This document shows, piece by piece, positions 1-6,420 of a DNA stretch of 11,460 bases. The translations under genes and the position numbers were made by a program. Numbering within the stretch: the stretch's first letter is position 1; the number at the start of each line of letters is the position of its first letter. Source of the DNA: Hyphomicrobium_A sp964622715 (GTDB lineage: Bacteria; Pseudomonadota; Alphaproteobacteria; Rhizobiales; Hyphomicrobiaceae); NCBI GenBank assembly GCA_964622715.1, contig CAZURR010000076.1, forward strand, positions 1 to 11,460, read 5' to 3'. The notes under the pieces were generated by a model. That model was not told the origin of the DNA. It was given only the letters and a program-made list of their open reading frames with translations, and made no database searches.

Positions 1-140
1 GGGGAGGCAGGTCCGTAGATGCGCATAAAGGCGGCGGCACTTGCTGTCGATCGATAGACCGTAACCTCCTGTGCGGCAGCCTCGGCTGACACCAAGAGGC
101 TTCCGAAAAGTAATACCGCGCTAAATCGGACACTCTGCAT
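1..140 (-). CDS. Partial secreted protein (N-terminal 46 residues only)
   Basis: The gene begins at an ATG read from position 140 and runs off the left edge, so only 46 codons are visible. The first residues form a standard Sec signal peptide: MQSVRF, a hydrophobic core SAVLLFGSLLVS, then AEAAAQ, with likely cleavage after AEA or AAA before QEVTVY. The mature start EVTVYRSTASAAAFMRIYG is not one I recognise, so no function is assigned beyond export to the periplasm or beyond. A purine-rich AGGAAGGAG lies about 17 bases upstream of the ATG, farther than usual for a ribosome binding site. No in-frame start lies closer to it, because a TGA precedes. A small inverted repeat lies upstream at 197-213. 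The signal peptide makes a real gene likely, but the partial length limits confidence. Confidence 0.6.
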   Translation of the reverse strand, partial: MQSVRFSAVLLFGSLLVSAEAAAQEVTVYRSTASAAAFMRIYGPAS

Positions 141-196
141 GACGAAGTTTCCCGTTACTCCTTCCTCTCAACATATTCGGCAGTACTCGATTTACT

Positions 197-213
197 CTGA
201 AGGCTAGCCTCAG
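197..213. repeat. Small inverted repeat upstream of the left-edge gene
   Basis: The core AGGCTAGCCT (201-210) is a perfect 10-base palindrome. It is flanked by CTGA on the left and CAG on the right, extending the dyad with one bulged base. It lies about 57 bases upstream of the ATG at 140. An operator or leader hairpin is possible; the function is unknown. Confidence 0.3.
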
Positions 214-745
214 GAATTGAACCAAAAGTGCGTGCAGTCTTTAGGGATTTCTTTGCACCTCTTAATTCGACTGCTGGTCACCTTGCGGCGAGTAATATTG
301 TGAAGCTGTTAAGTGTTCCGGACACTCGCTAACGAAATCAGATTTGATACATCTGTCTTGATTGCGAACGTCGGCGTTGAACCGGTCTACGCATGTCCCC
401 TGCGTGGCCCTCGCCGAGCTGGCCAGGATGATGGCCGTGCCTTGGCAGGCGTGGACGATGATTGGGGATGCGCGTTTGTGGGCCTGTGCGACGCTGATAT
501 TGCGTGCGAACGCGAAGCGCGCGTGAGGTCGTCTATCGCTTCCGATGAGGCCCGCGGCATTCAGTTGGCGGCGCGTCCGTGGCGCCAATCTCCTAGGCAT
601 ATGCCAATCCTGCGAATGTGCCGCGATGTGCGGCCTGCGCGATGTGCGAGCCAGGGGAAATCGCTTAGGCTGAAGGCTCTGCTCGATGTGGAACTATGCA
701 AGGCAGGCCGTTAACGAATGGCTAACTAACGCAGCAATTCTGACC

Positions 746-778
746 GGATATCGCAGGGGAGCCCCTAGGGGCATATCC
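746..778. repeat. Nested inverted repeat downstream of the PAS gene
   Basis: The outer arms GGATAT (746-751) and ATATCC (773-778) enclose the perfect palindrome GCCCCTAGGGGC (761-772). An overlapping alternative pairing is AGGGG (755-759) with CCCCT (762-766). The order AGGGG, CCCCT, AGGGG allows two mutually exclusive hairpins. It begins 39 bases beyond the stop of the minus-strand PAS gene, so a transcript-end structure is the simplest reading. No run of U follows on that strand, so a classical intrinsic terminator is not shown. Confidence 0.4.
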
Positions 779-816
779 AACCTGAGCCCATGAGATGAAG
801 GCAGCGGGGCGAGCGA

Positions 817-1455
817 TCAGACCTTTTCGCCAGCAGGCCGACTGAGCCCGCCCTCAAAGACGATAAATTTGCGTTGCGCCGAACGAACGATGCGCGTGTT
901 GCCGTCGCGCAGATCCATGGCAGAGCTGGCCGAGGGGGAGCGAACCGATCCTTGAAGTTCGCGATTGGGCCAAACAAGGTCATTGGCGGTGAGTCGTTTG
1001 GTCAGTAGCGGCTTGTTGCCAAGCCAATTTGGGACATCGAGTGGGGAGCAGCAACCCAGAATGCGGTCGATCCTTCTCTGGGTGTGAAACAGGGGAAGTA
1101 GCAAGAGCTCGAACTCAATCGCCTGCTCACCTCTTGCATTTGCTTGGAAGTGAATGAGCGCGGTTGCTGCTTGGTCAGTGAGGACAGAAAGATTGCGGAT
1201 CAACAGCGGGCGATCTTCCGATACCCAACCAACCAGAAAGTCAGTGCCCCGCAGCTCTTTTCCGACAATCTCGCACATGCGCGTTCCAGCCAGCCGGAAC
1301 TGGTAGGAGTTGGCGCTAAGCCGCTCCAGTATAAATGTGCTCGATAAGATACCGGCGATCTTCGATGGCTCAATTTCAGGCCGTTTGGGTGCAAGGCGGT
1401 TTCCCCGCACATGGTTCCAGTAGGCGTAGAGCTTTTCACTCGTCTCGTGTCTCAT
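817..1455 (-). CDS. PAS domain protein, PAS_5 family
   Basis: This 212-residue soluble protein matches the pattern of the alphaproteobacterial PAS_5 family. Visible marks are the N-terminal helix (KLYAYWNHVRG, residues 8-18), the PAS core with FRLAGTRMCEIVGKELRGTDF (53-73) and the later strands QAIEFELLLLPL (111-122) and RILGCCSPL (131-139). The C-terminal tail ends in RKFIVFEGGLS (195-205), typical of the family. There is no kinase, cyclase or DNA-binding domain, so it is a stand-alone sensor-type module; ligand and partner are unknown. The ATG at 1455 is the only reasonable start because a TAG lies just upstream in frame. A GGAG lies about 17 bases upstream, which is far. It is transcribed divergently from the rhomboid gene. 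The family call is fairly sure; the role is not. Confidence 0.8.
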   Translation of the reverse strand: MRHETSEKLYAYWNHVRGNRLAPKRPEIEPSKIAGILSSTFILERLSANSYQFRLAGTRMCEIVGKELRGTDFLVGWVSEDRPLLIRNLSVLTDQAATALIHFQANARGEQAIEFELLLLPLFHTQRRIDRILGCCSPLDVPNWLGNKPLLTKRLTANDLVWPNRELQGSVRSPSASSAMDLRDGNTRIVRSAQRKFIVFEGGLSRPAGEKV

Positions 1456-1728
1456 AGTGGCTGACTACAAGGCTCCTTGTCCAAAGTGGGTGGCCGGACG
1501 CACGGATGGGCGTCGAGCAGCGTTTCAAATCGGCACAACCCACAATGGTCATCCCGCTGCCGACACGTCACGCAGCAGTATCCGTGCCAATACGCAGCGG
1601 CGAGGCATTCAGCAGAGATCAAGGTTGTGGCTAGAGGCGGGGATCGTTAACTTTGCCCGCCGCCGCGGGTTCACGTTGCTGGTTAAACCGGCAGCCGTGA
1701 CCAGATTTTCCTGCAAATGGGAGGGACT
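1456..1728. promoter_or_regulatory. Divergent intergenic region, PAS gene / rhomboid gene
   Basis: These 273 bases should hold the promoters of both flanking genes. Visible structure near the rhomboid side includes a CCCGC/GCGGG hairpin at about 1658-1671 and the near-palindrome GCTGGTTAAACCGGC (1678-1692), about 28 bases before the ribosome binding site. No -35/-10 pair stands out. A plus-strand open frame through here (1457-1771) looks spurious. Confidence 0.4.
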
Positions 1729-2454
1729 GTGCACCAGCACGAACCCATGTTTAATGTGCCAAGCGTTGTAGTGGCCCTAGCGGCACTACTGGTTGGCGTT
1801 CATATGGTCTCTCAACTGGTGCCGACACAGTGGGCGACTTGGCTGACGCTGACGTTGGCCTTCATCCCTGCGCGCTATGCTGGGTTTGCAGAAGCGCTGC
1901 CAGGCGGCCCAATCGCTTCAGTAACGTCGTTTCTCACACACACGCTCGTACATGGTGACTCTCTTCACCTGATTTTCAATGCGGCTTGGCTTGTTGTGTT
2001 TGGCGGGGCCGTTGCCATTCGGATCGGTGCTATCCGTTTTCTATTGTTCTTCGCATTCTGTGCGGTGGCAGGCGCACTTACGTTTCTAATCCTTAATCCA
2101 GGGTTGATGGGTCCGGTTGTCGGCGCCTCCGGCGCGATAGCAGGTCTTATGGGCGGGACCATGCGGTTCCTATTCAGCGCGCTTGACCACGGAGGGTTGT
2201 GGCTGCTGCGCGAGGCTCCTCAACGTGTGCCGTTGATGTCCATTTCGCAGATGCTCAATGATCGGCGGGTATTGGCCGTGAGTGGAATATTCATACTCAT
2301 GAATGTGCTCGCAATGTTTGGTCTGGGCGGCCAAATGGCGGGCGGAATCGCCTGGGAAGCCCATCTTGGCGGGTACTTCGCTGGTCTTTTTGCATTTGGC
2401 TTTTTTGAGCCAAAACCAAAGGTTCATTCACTAGACAAGCAAGTTCTTCACTGA
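1729..2454 (+). CDS. Rhomboid family intramembrane serine protease
   Basis: The product is a polytopic inner-membrane protein of 241 residues from the chosen GTG. The rhomboid active site is complete: the serine sits in GASG (Ser134), the catalytic histidine in WEAHLGGYFAG (His212), and the oxyanion-stabilising set in HLIFN (His80, Asn84). Several hydrophobic helices flank these, for example VVVALAALLVGV near the N-terminus and FLLFFAFCAVAGALTFLIL in the middle. Rhomboids cleave transmembrane substrates within the bilayer; the substrate here cannot be read. I prefer GTG at 1729 over ATG at 1717. GGGAGG lies just upstream of the GTG, overlapping the ATG-initiated codons, and related proteins start close to the conserved HEPMFNVP. 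The gene is divergent from the PAS gene and is followed by 185 bases before the CBS gene. Confidence 0.9.
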   Translation: MHQHEPMFNVPSVVVALAALLVGVHMVSQLVPTQWATWLTLTLAFIPARYAGFAEALPGGPIASVTSFLTHTLVHGDSLHLIFNAAWLVVFGGAVAIRIGAIRFLLFFAFCAVAGALTFLILNPGLMGPVVGASGAIAGLMGGTMRFLFSALDHGGLWLLREAPQRVPLMSISQMLNDRRVLAVSGIFILMNVLAMFGLGGQMAGGIAWEAHLGGYFAGLFAFGFFEPKPKVHSLDKQVLH

Positions 2455-2492
2455 GTGCTTGCGAATTTTTCATGTTTGCAGCACCATAAGTC

Positions 2493-2520
2493 GTCAGGGA
2501 TGTCGACTGATGTTCCTGAC
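2493..2520. repeat. Possible hairpin downstream of the rhomboid gene
   Basis: GTCAGG (2493-2498) and CCTGAC (2515-2520) are perfect inverted arms around a 16-base loop that contains the palindrome GTCGAC. It lies 38 bases past the rhomboid stop. No T-run follows, so a terminator role is weakly supported. Confidence 0.25.
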
Positions 2521-2639
2521 CAAGAGCGAAACGTCTGTGCATCGCATGCCGAGACCGCAGGTCGTCATGTCCTCTTGAGGGTGATGTGCTTGCATCCAAT
2601 TCCTCGGCTCGTTAGCGCAGCGTATTGGGAGGAAGGGCC

Positions 2640-3071
2640 GTGAATATCGCTCAACTCTTGAAAGCGAAGGGTCGGGCAGTGACAACTGCGCGACCCAACG
2701 CAAAGATGCTCGACATCATCGCCACTCTTGCGGCGAAAAGGATCGGTGCGATCGTCATCGTTGGTGAGAAGGGGGAGCTGGCAGGTATCATCTCGGAGCG
2801 TGATGTGATCTTGGCTCTCGCCAAGTCCGATAACGGTATATTCAACGATACCGTTTCCGAACACATGACGCGCGACGTGGTCACGTGTCAGGAGTCGACA
2901 ACGATCGACGAGATGATGGAACTCATGACGCAGGGCCGTTTCCGCCACGTGCCCGTGATCGAAGACGGTGCTTTGGTCGGCATCATCTCCATCGGCGATG
3001 TCGTCAAGAATCATATTGCCGAGGTGGAAATGGAGGTGACCGCGATGCGCGGTTACTTCGCGACCGGCTAA
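2640..3071 (+). CDS. Small protein with two CBS domains
   Basis: This soluble 143-residue protein consists almost entirely of a tandem CBS pair. The first repeat covers about residues 8-60 and ends in LAGIISERDVILAL. The second covers about 75-127 and contains RFRHVPVIEDGALVGIISIGDVV. CBS pairs (Bateman modules) usually bind adenosyl ligands such as AMP, ATP or S-adenosylmethionine and act as energy or ionic sensors. Stand-alone versions are common in rhizobial relatives, and their partners are often unknown. I chose GTG at 2640 because GGGAGGAAGG ends a few bases upstream. A TTG at 2625 in the same frame would place the start inside that sequence. The gene converges with the patatin gene, and nothing in the window identifies the protein it regulates. 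Confidence 0.88.
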   Translation: MNIAQLLKAKGRAVTTARPNAKMLDIIATLAAKRIGAIVIVGEKGELAGIISERDVILALAKSDNGIFNDTVSEHMTRDVVTCQESTTIDEMMELMTQGRFRHVPVIEDGALVGIISIGDVVKNHIAEVEMEVTAMRGYFATG

Positions 3072-3079
3072 ATTCGCCC

Positions 3080-3096
3080 AACGCAGTCGATGCGTT
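3080..3096. terminator. Hairpin between convergent CBS and patatin genes
   Basis: AACGCA (3080-3085) and TGCGTT (3091-3096) form a perfect six-pair stem around a five-base loop, placed in the 39-base gap between the two convergent stops. It could serve both strands. There is no T-run on either side, so it is a candidate only. Confidence 0.35.
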
Positions 3097-3110
3097 CAAG
3101 CAAAACAGGT

Positions 3111-4079
3111 TCAGGATACGCTTTGCACGGCATCTGATTTGGCGCCAGCAAGACGCCGGCGCGCTCCGATCTCGCGCGTCATATCCGCAAGCTCGCGCTT
3201 AGCGGCCGTCGCCCCGCGCTCGATCAGCTCATCGGCGCAGTGAAAATCAAACAGACCAATCCCACCTAGCCGCGGGTTGATCATCAAATCTGGCGGGTCG
3301 CCAGCCAGACGTGAACGCGCGATGCGGTCCTGCACAATGTTGAAGGCCTCGATCATGACGGTCGATATGCCAGGGGCCGAATCACCCTTGCCGAAAATCT
3401 GGCGCCGGAGAAGCCTACGCACTGCAATGCCATTCTTGCCCAGTATAGACTCTGGCTCAGGCTCAGGCTCAGGAGGTGCCTCGACGACATCGGGCTCAAA
3501 GTGGGGCACGATGGTGCCGCGGCCGCACATGTCGAAGTTGAGATTGACGGCGATGACGTAGCGGGCGCCGTGGGCGCGGCACACCGAGACGGGAATCGGA
3601 TTGACCAGTGCGCCGTCGAACAGCCAGCGGTCGTTGATCTTCACCGGTTTGAAAATTCCGGGCAATGCATAAGAAGCGCGCACCGCGTCGACGACGCGTC
3701 CGTGCGACAACCAGATCTCATGTCCTGTACCAATCTCGGTCGCGACCGCCGTAAAGCGCGGTTCCAATTCCTCGATTTGGCGGTCGCCAAGTTCCTGGTC
3801 GAGCCGCTGGCAAAGCCGCTGGCCGTTGATCAGGCCCGTGCCTGCGAAATTGAAGTCGAGGTATCCGAACACGCGCCGACGGGTCAGCTCGCGCGCAAAT
3901 TCCTCGAGCGCATCGAGATGGCCGGCGGCATAGCACGCGCCCACAACCGCACCAATGGACGTCCCCACGATAATGTCCGGTTTGATCCCAGCATCGGCAA
4001 GCGCTTTGACGACGCCGATGTGGGCCCAGCCACGCGCCGCTCCGCCTCCCAGTGCCAATCCAATTTTAGCCTTAGCCAT
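3111..4079 (-). CDS. Patatin-like phospholipase, RssA type
   Basis: The product is a 322-residue patatin-fold serine hydrolase expected to release fatty acids from lipids by a Ser-Asp dyad. The glycine-rich oxyanion loop is GGGAARG (residues 11-17). The nucleophile elbow is GTSIG with Ser41, and the catalytic aspartate is in DGA (Asp155), so all key residues are present. The N-terminal domain looks like E. coli RssA. The protein has no signal peptide and is probably cytoplasmic. After the core lies a proline/glutamate linker (residues 202-210) encoded by three tandem GGCTCA units (3454-3471, plus strand), followed by a basic, helical C-terminal part. The ATG at 4079 is preceded by a weak GGTGA. 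The leader upstream contains several dyads, annotated separately. Substrate is unknown; family membership is secure. Confidence 0.9.
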   Translation of the reverse strand: MAKAKIGLALGGGAARGWAHIGVVKALADAGIKPDIIVGTSIGAVVGACYAAGHLDALEEFARELTRRRVFGYLDFNFAGTGLINGQRLCQRLDQELGDRQIEELEPRFTAVATEIGTGHEIWLSHGRVVDAVRASYALPGIFKPVKINDRWLFDGALVNPIPVSVCRAHGARYVIAVNLNFDMCGRGTIVPHFEPDVVEAPPEPEPEPESILGKNGIAVRRLLRRQIFGKGDSAPGISTVMIEAFNIVQDRIARSRLAGDPPDLMINPRLGGIGLFDFHCADELIERGATAAKRELADMTREIGARRRLAGAKSDAVQSVS

Positions 4080-4113
4080 AGTGGATCACCGATTTGTGCC
4101 GCGTACCATTTGC

Positions 4114-4203
4114 CTGTCGCTTTGCGGCAGCAATTTGTGTGCCGTTCGCCGACGTCGGCCAATTTGCGCACACCTCAAATGTCGCTTTCCCTACATATAG
4201 GGA
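4114..4203 (-). promoter_or_regulatory. Dyad-rich upstream region of the patatin gene
   Basis: In the 209 bases between hisI and the patatin gene I see three dyads. CTGTCGC-TTT-GCGGCAG (4114-4130) is a hairpin with one mismatch or wobble. The perfect 12-base palindrome GCCGACGTCGGC (4148-4159) is nested inside GTGTGC (4137-4142) and GCACAC (4168-4173). TCCCTA-CATA-TAGGGA (4188-4203) has an AT-rich centre. These are plausible operator sites for the patatin promoter; no regulator can be named. A run of eight T on the plus strand (4267-4274) is not clearly part of a terminator. Confidence 0.35.
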
Positions 4204-4288
4204 GTCAACATTAACCTAACACTTTTTGCTGAGTCGGGGATAAATGACCGTCGCGTGCGTCGTCGGTTTTTTTTACAGTGTAACCTTG

Positions 4289-4735
4289 TCAACGCGCCTT
4301 TGTTTTCTCACCGGCCGGCGTAAGGCGCAAAGCCGGCGATGGTGCAGCGCCAAGTGGAATGGAGCGGTAGAAGCAACTGCGCTGTCCCGAATGGCAAGCA
4401 AGCCCATCACCTTCGACATCGACACGCAGTAAGACCACGTCTTGGTCGCAATCGATTAGCAACTCGATGACGTTAAGTACGTTGCCGCTCTCTTCGCCTT
4501 TTTTCCATAAGGCTCTGCGCGAGCGGCTCCAGAAATAGGCGACGCGCGTTTCGATGGTGCGCGCAAGTGCGTCCTCATTCATCCAGGCGAACATCAGCTC
4601 TTCACCCGTCGAAGCGTTCGTGACGATTGCCGGGATCAACCCATCGGCATCGAACTTCGGCTGAAAGGTAGTTCCGGTTTCAATCGCTTCCTTGCTGCCG
4701 CGCGGCGCGAATTTGGGAGTTGTTTTATCGGGCAT
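4289..4735 (-). CDS. hisI: Phosphoribosyl-AMP cyclohydrolase
   Basis: The enzyme opens the purine ring of phosphoribosyl-AMP, the third step of histidine synthesis, in the cytoplasm. The 148 residues contain the family signatures in order: ELMFAWMNEDAL (46-57), RVAYFWSRSRRALWKKGEESG (64-84), the metal-binding DCDQD (95-99) and ACHSGQRSCFYR (113-124). The aspartates at 95, 97 and 99 match the family magnesium site, and Cys114 and Cys121 belong to its zinc site. There is no fused pyrophosphohydrolase (HisE) domain, so this is the monofunctional form. The ATG at 4735 has AGGTGAG at good spacing. The gene lies 52 bases behind folE on the same strand, suggesting co-transcription. The N-terminal 20 residues and C-terminal 20 residues are poorly conserved extensions. 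Confidence 0.95.
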   Translation of the reverse strand: MPDKTTPKFAPRGSKEAIETGTTFQPKFDADGLIPAIVTNASTGEELMFAWMNEDALARTIETRVAYFWSRSRRALWKKGEESGNVLNVIELLIDCDQDVVLLRVDVEGDGLACHSGQRSCFYRSIPLGAAPSPALRLTPAGEKTKAR

Positions 4736-4787
4736 TGGAAATGCTCACCTGAAAGTGTTCGCTGAGTGCAAGGACGCAGAAGGCGCT

Positions 4788-5408
4788 TCATTGGGCATGG
4801 GGGCCCTGCGCGGCTTTGAGGAAGCGGTCGCGCCAGCTTTCGGCTGTCTCGAATACGCCGGTGAAGTGCGTCGTCACCATCGTGGTGCCAGGCTGATTAA
4901 CGGCGCGCAAAGTCATGCATTGGTGTGCAGCGCTGATCATCACAGCGACGCCCTTTGGAGCGAGTTCTTGCTGGATGGTGCTCGCAATCTGCGCGGTGAG
5001 TGACTCTTGAACCTGTAGGCGGTGAGCATAAATATCGACTACGCGTGCAAGCTTCGACAGACCGACGACGCGCTTGTCGGGGACGTAAGCGACGTGGGCC
5101 ACCCCAACGAAGGGTGCAATGTGGTGCTCGCAATGACTTTCGACGCGAATGTCGCGCAACAAGATCATGTCGGAATAACCCGAGACGTCCTCAAACGTGC
5201 GCGCAAGCTCCGCCGCCGGATCCTCACGATAGCCGCAAAAGCGCTCCTCAAAAGCGTCCACGACGCGTTTGGGCGTGTTGGTCAGGCCAGGCCGGCTTGA
5301 ATCGTCACCCGCCCAGGCAAGCAGCGTACGCACCGCTTCTTCCGCCTCGTGGCGCGGGGGGCGCCGCTGAACCGGGCTTGCAGCCAGGATGTTTGCGGTT
5401 TTCTTCAC
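4788..5408 (-). CDS. folE: GTP cyclohydrolase I
   Basis: The enzyme converts GTP to dihydroneopterin triphosphate, the first step of folate (tetrahydrofolate) synthesis. The core is complete: DTPKRV-like NTPKRVVDAF near the N-terminus, the zinc motif ESHCEHHIAPF and the later AHQCMTLRAV supply the Cys, His and Cys zinc ligands, and TTHFTGVF lies near the end. Three starts are possible: GTG 5489 (233 residues), ATG 5465 (225) and GTG 5408 (206). I chose GTG 5408. It has AAAGG six bases upstream, gives the usual rhizobial length, and the codons upstream of it are less GC-rich at the third position. ATG 5465 has AAAAGGGG only three bases away and remains possible. The gene leads hisI and is divergent from the NifU-like operon. 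Function is secure; the start is not. Confidence 0.93.
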   Translation of the reverse strand: MKKTANILAASPVQRRPPRHEAEEAVRTLLAWAGDDSSRPGLTNTPKRVVDAFEERFCGYREDPAAELARTFEDVSGYSDMILLRDIRVESHCEHHIAPFVGVAHVAYVPDKRVVGLSKLARVVDIYAHRLQVQESLTAQIASTIQQELAPKGVAVMISAAHQCMTLRAVNQPGTTMVTTHFTGVFETAESWRDRFLKAAQGPHAQ

Positions 5409-5564
5409 AATTGACCTTTCGCCGGCATACTTAAGTGTCACCGGCGCCTTGATTGCATTTGGCATATGCCCCTTTTGGGCCGTCCTCACCTATATTATTG
5501 GCTGAGGCATGAGAATTGGGAAGCTGGGAGGGCATTAGACCCTTCCACCGGTTAAGGCATTGCA
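5409..5564. promoter_or_regulatory. Divergent promoter region, folE-hisI / scaffold-yidD-thrS
   Basis: This short region separates two housekeeping operons that run apart, so it should hold both promoters. An AT-rich patch, TATATTATTG at 5491-5500, could supply a -10 element for folE on the minus strand (TAATAT). I see no clear -35 partner. On the plus side AAGG lies seven bases before the scaffold ATG at 5565. If folE starts at 5465 or 5489 the region is correspondingly shorter. Confidence 0.4.
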
Positions 5565-6056
5565 ATGGCTGATCTGGACGAGATCTACAACACAAAGCTT
5601 CTAGAGTTGGCTGCCCACATACCGCATTCTGAGCGGCTGACGGCGCCTGAGGCGAAGGCAACCGCTCACTCCAAGCTGTGCGGCTCGACGGTCAGCATCG
5701 ATCTGACGATGAAAAAGGATCGGGTGACGAGCTTTGGTCAAACAGTGAAGGCTTGCCTGCTTGGACAAGCAACGTGCGCGATCGTGGGGGGCAATATTAT
5801 CGGGGCGACGTCGCAGGAGCTGCGCGAGGCCGGCGCGGCGCTGCGCCGGATGCTCAAGGAGGAGGGGCCGGCGCCGACGGGGCGCTTTGCTGATCTCGCC
5901 CTACTGGAGCCCGTGCGTCACTACAAGGCGCGGCACGGCTCGGTGATGCTGGTGTTTGAGGCCATCGAACAGGCCATGGCCGAGATTGAAGGTCGAGAGG
6001 AGAAGCGGAGCGGCCAGCGCACATTTATACGCAGAAATGGCGAGCCTTACGTATGA
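5565..6056 (+). CDS. NifU-like Fe-S cluster assembly scaffold
   Basis: The 163-residue protein has the NifU N-terminal/IscU-like fold signature. KLCGSTVSIDL (residues 37-47) matches the first cysteine loop, and ACLLGQATCAIV (63-74) the second, with cysteines at 39, 64 and 71. The third ligand position of IscU or SufU, normally in a 'VR..K.R..C' context, here reads PVRHYKARHGSVML (116-129) and has no cysteine. It therefore belongs to a divergent alphaproteobacterial subgroup whose scaffold activity is assumed from fold rather than shown. The C-terminus adds a charged helix (EAIEQAMAEIEGREEKR) and a short tail. The ATG at 5565 has AAGG at good spacing. The stop overlaps the yidD start as ATGA, indicating translational coupling. 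No cysteine desulfurase or suf genes are nearby. Confidence 0.82.
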   Translation: MADLDEIYNTKLLELAAHIPHSERLTAPEAKATAHSKLCGSTVSIDLTMKKDRVTSFGQTVKACLLGQATCAIVGGNIIGATSQELREAGAALRRMLKEEGPAPTGRFADLALLEPVRHYKARHGSVMLVFEAIEQAMAEIEGREEKRSGQRTFIRRNGEPYV

Positions 6057-6346
6057 GTGTCGTCCGGTCCCTTCTGAAGGCGCCGATCCATGCTTATCGC
6101 TGGACACTGAAACCCTATGTCGGTTGGGATTGCCGGCACGTGCCCACGTGCTCCGAATACGCGCTCGAAGCGATCGACACGAACGGCGCGTGGAAAGGAT
6201 TCTGGCTGACAGTCTCTCGATTGTCGCGCTGCCGCCCCTGGGGAACGCGGGGGTACGATCCGGTGCCTGACATCAGCGCCGAGCGTCACCCATTCGCCCC
6301 CTGGCGCTATGGGCGCTGGAAAGGGCTGCGTCATCCGACCGGATGA
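6053..6346 (+). CDS. yidD: Membrane protein insertion efficiency factor YidD
   Basis: The 97-residue protein carries the YidD signatures: GWDCRHVPTCSEYALEAI (24-41) and RLSRCRPWGTRGYDPVP (56-72), with conserved cysteines at 27, 33 and 60. YidD is a small amphipathic protein attached to the inner membrane that helps the YidC insertase. In many bacteria it lies beside rnpA and yidC near the origin. In rhizobial relatives it is often found, as here, between a NifU-like gene and thrS. The start overlaps the stop of the preceding scaffold gene (ATGA), so translation is probably coupled. Its own stop is also within an ATGA, but the real thrS start lies farther downstream. The C-terminal 25 residues are rich in arginine and tryptophan. 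The identification is secure. Confidence 0.93.
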   Translation: MSVVRSLLKAPIHAYRWTLKPYVGWDCRHVPTCSEYALEAIDTNGAWKGFWLTVSRLSRCRPWGTRGYDPVPDISAERHPFAPWRYGRWKGLRHPTG

Positions 6347-6420
6347 CATCGGGCTCGTCCTCCCTTATATACCGGGCATCTTACCTGCTTGGTTGGCAGC
6401 GATTGAGAGGAGATAAGTCG

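Larger units (their letters stand above)
141..816. other. 676-base stretch without a convincing gene
   Basis: This stretch lies between the signal-peptide gene on the left and the PAS gene on the right. Open frames exist on both strands (plus 313-714 and minus 262-600), but they are antisense to each other, give compositions unlike folded proteins and lack ribosome binding sites. It holds two small dyads (197-213 and 746-778) and a near match to the CtrA half-site pattern at 711-725. It could be decayed coding sequence, or could hold a small RNA. Nothing in it is strong enough to call. Confidence 0.5.

Noticed and set aside
262..600. Minus-strand open frame with a short hydrophobic patch and several cysteines, possibly a secreted peptide
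   Set aside because: The hydrophobic patch (GTAIILASS) is short and not near a start codon with a ribosome binding site; the N-terminal half is Arg-rich and looks non-coding.
313..714. Plus-strand open frame of 133 codons starting with GTG
   Set aside because: No ribosome binding site, no recognisable motif, antisense to another equally unconvincing frame at 262-600, and composition rich in Arg and Cys as expected of a chance frame in GC-rich DNA.
711..725. TTAACGAATGGCTAA, close to a CtrA box
   Set aside because: The second half-site is CTAA instead of TTAA, and the site is not positioned upstream of any gene.
4267..4274. Run of eight T, suggesting a plus-strand terminator
   Set aside because: The sequence before it forms only a weak interrupted stem (CCG/CGG), and no plus-strand gene ends there; both neighbours are on the minus strand.
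6343..6420. Upstream ATG giving a 26-residue extension of thrS, overlapping the yidD stop as ATGA
   Set aside because: The extension is unlike any threonyl-tRNA synthetase N-terminus, while ATG 6421 has a strong ribosome binding site and begins exactly at the TGS domain.
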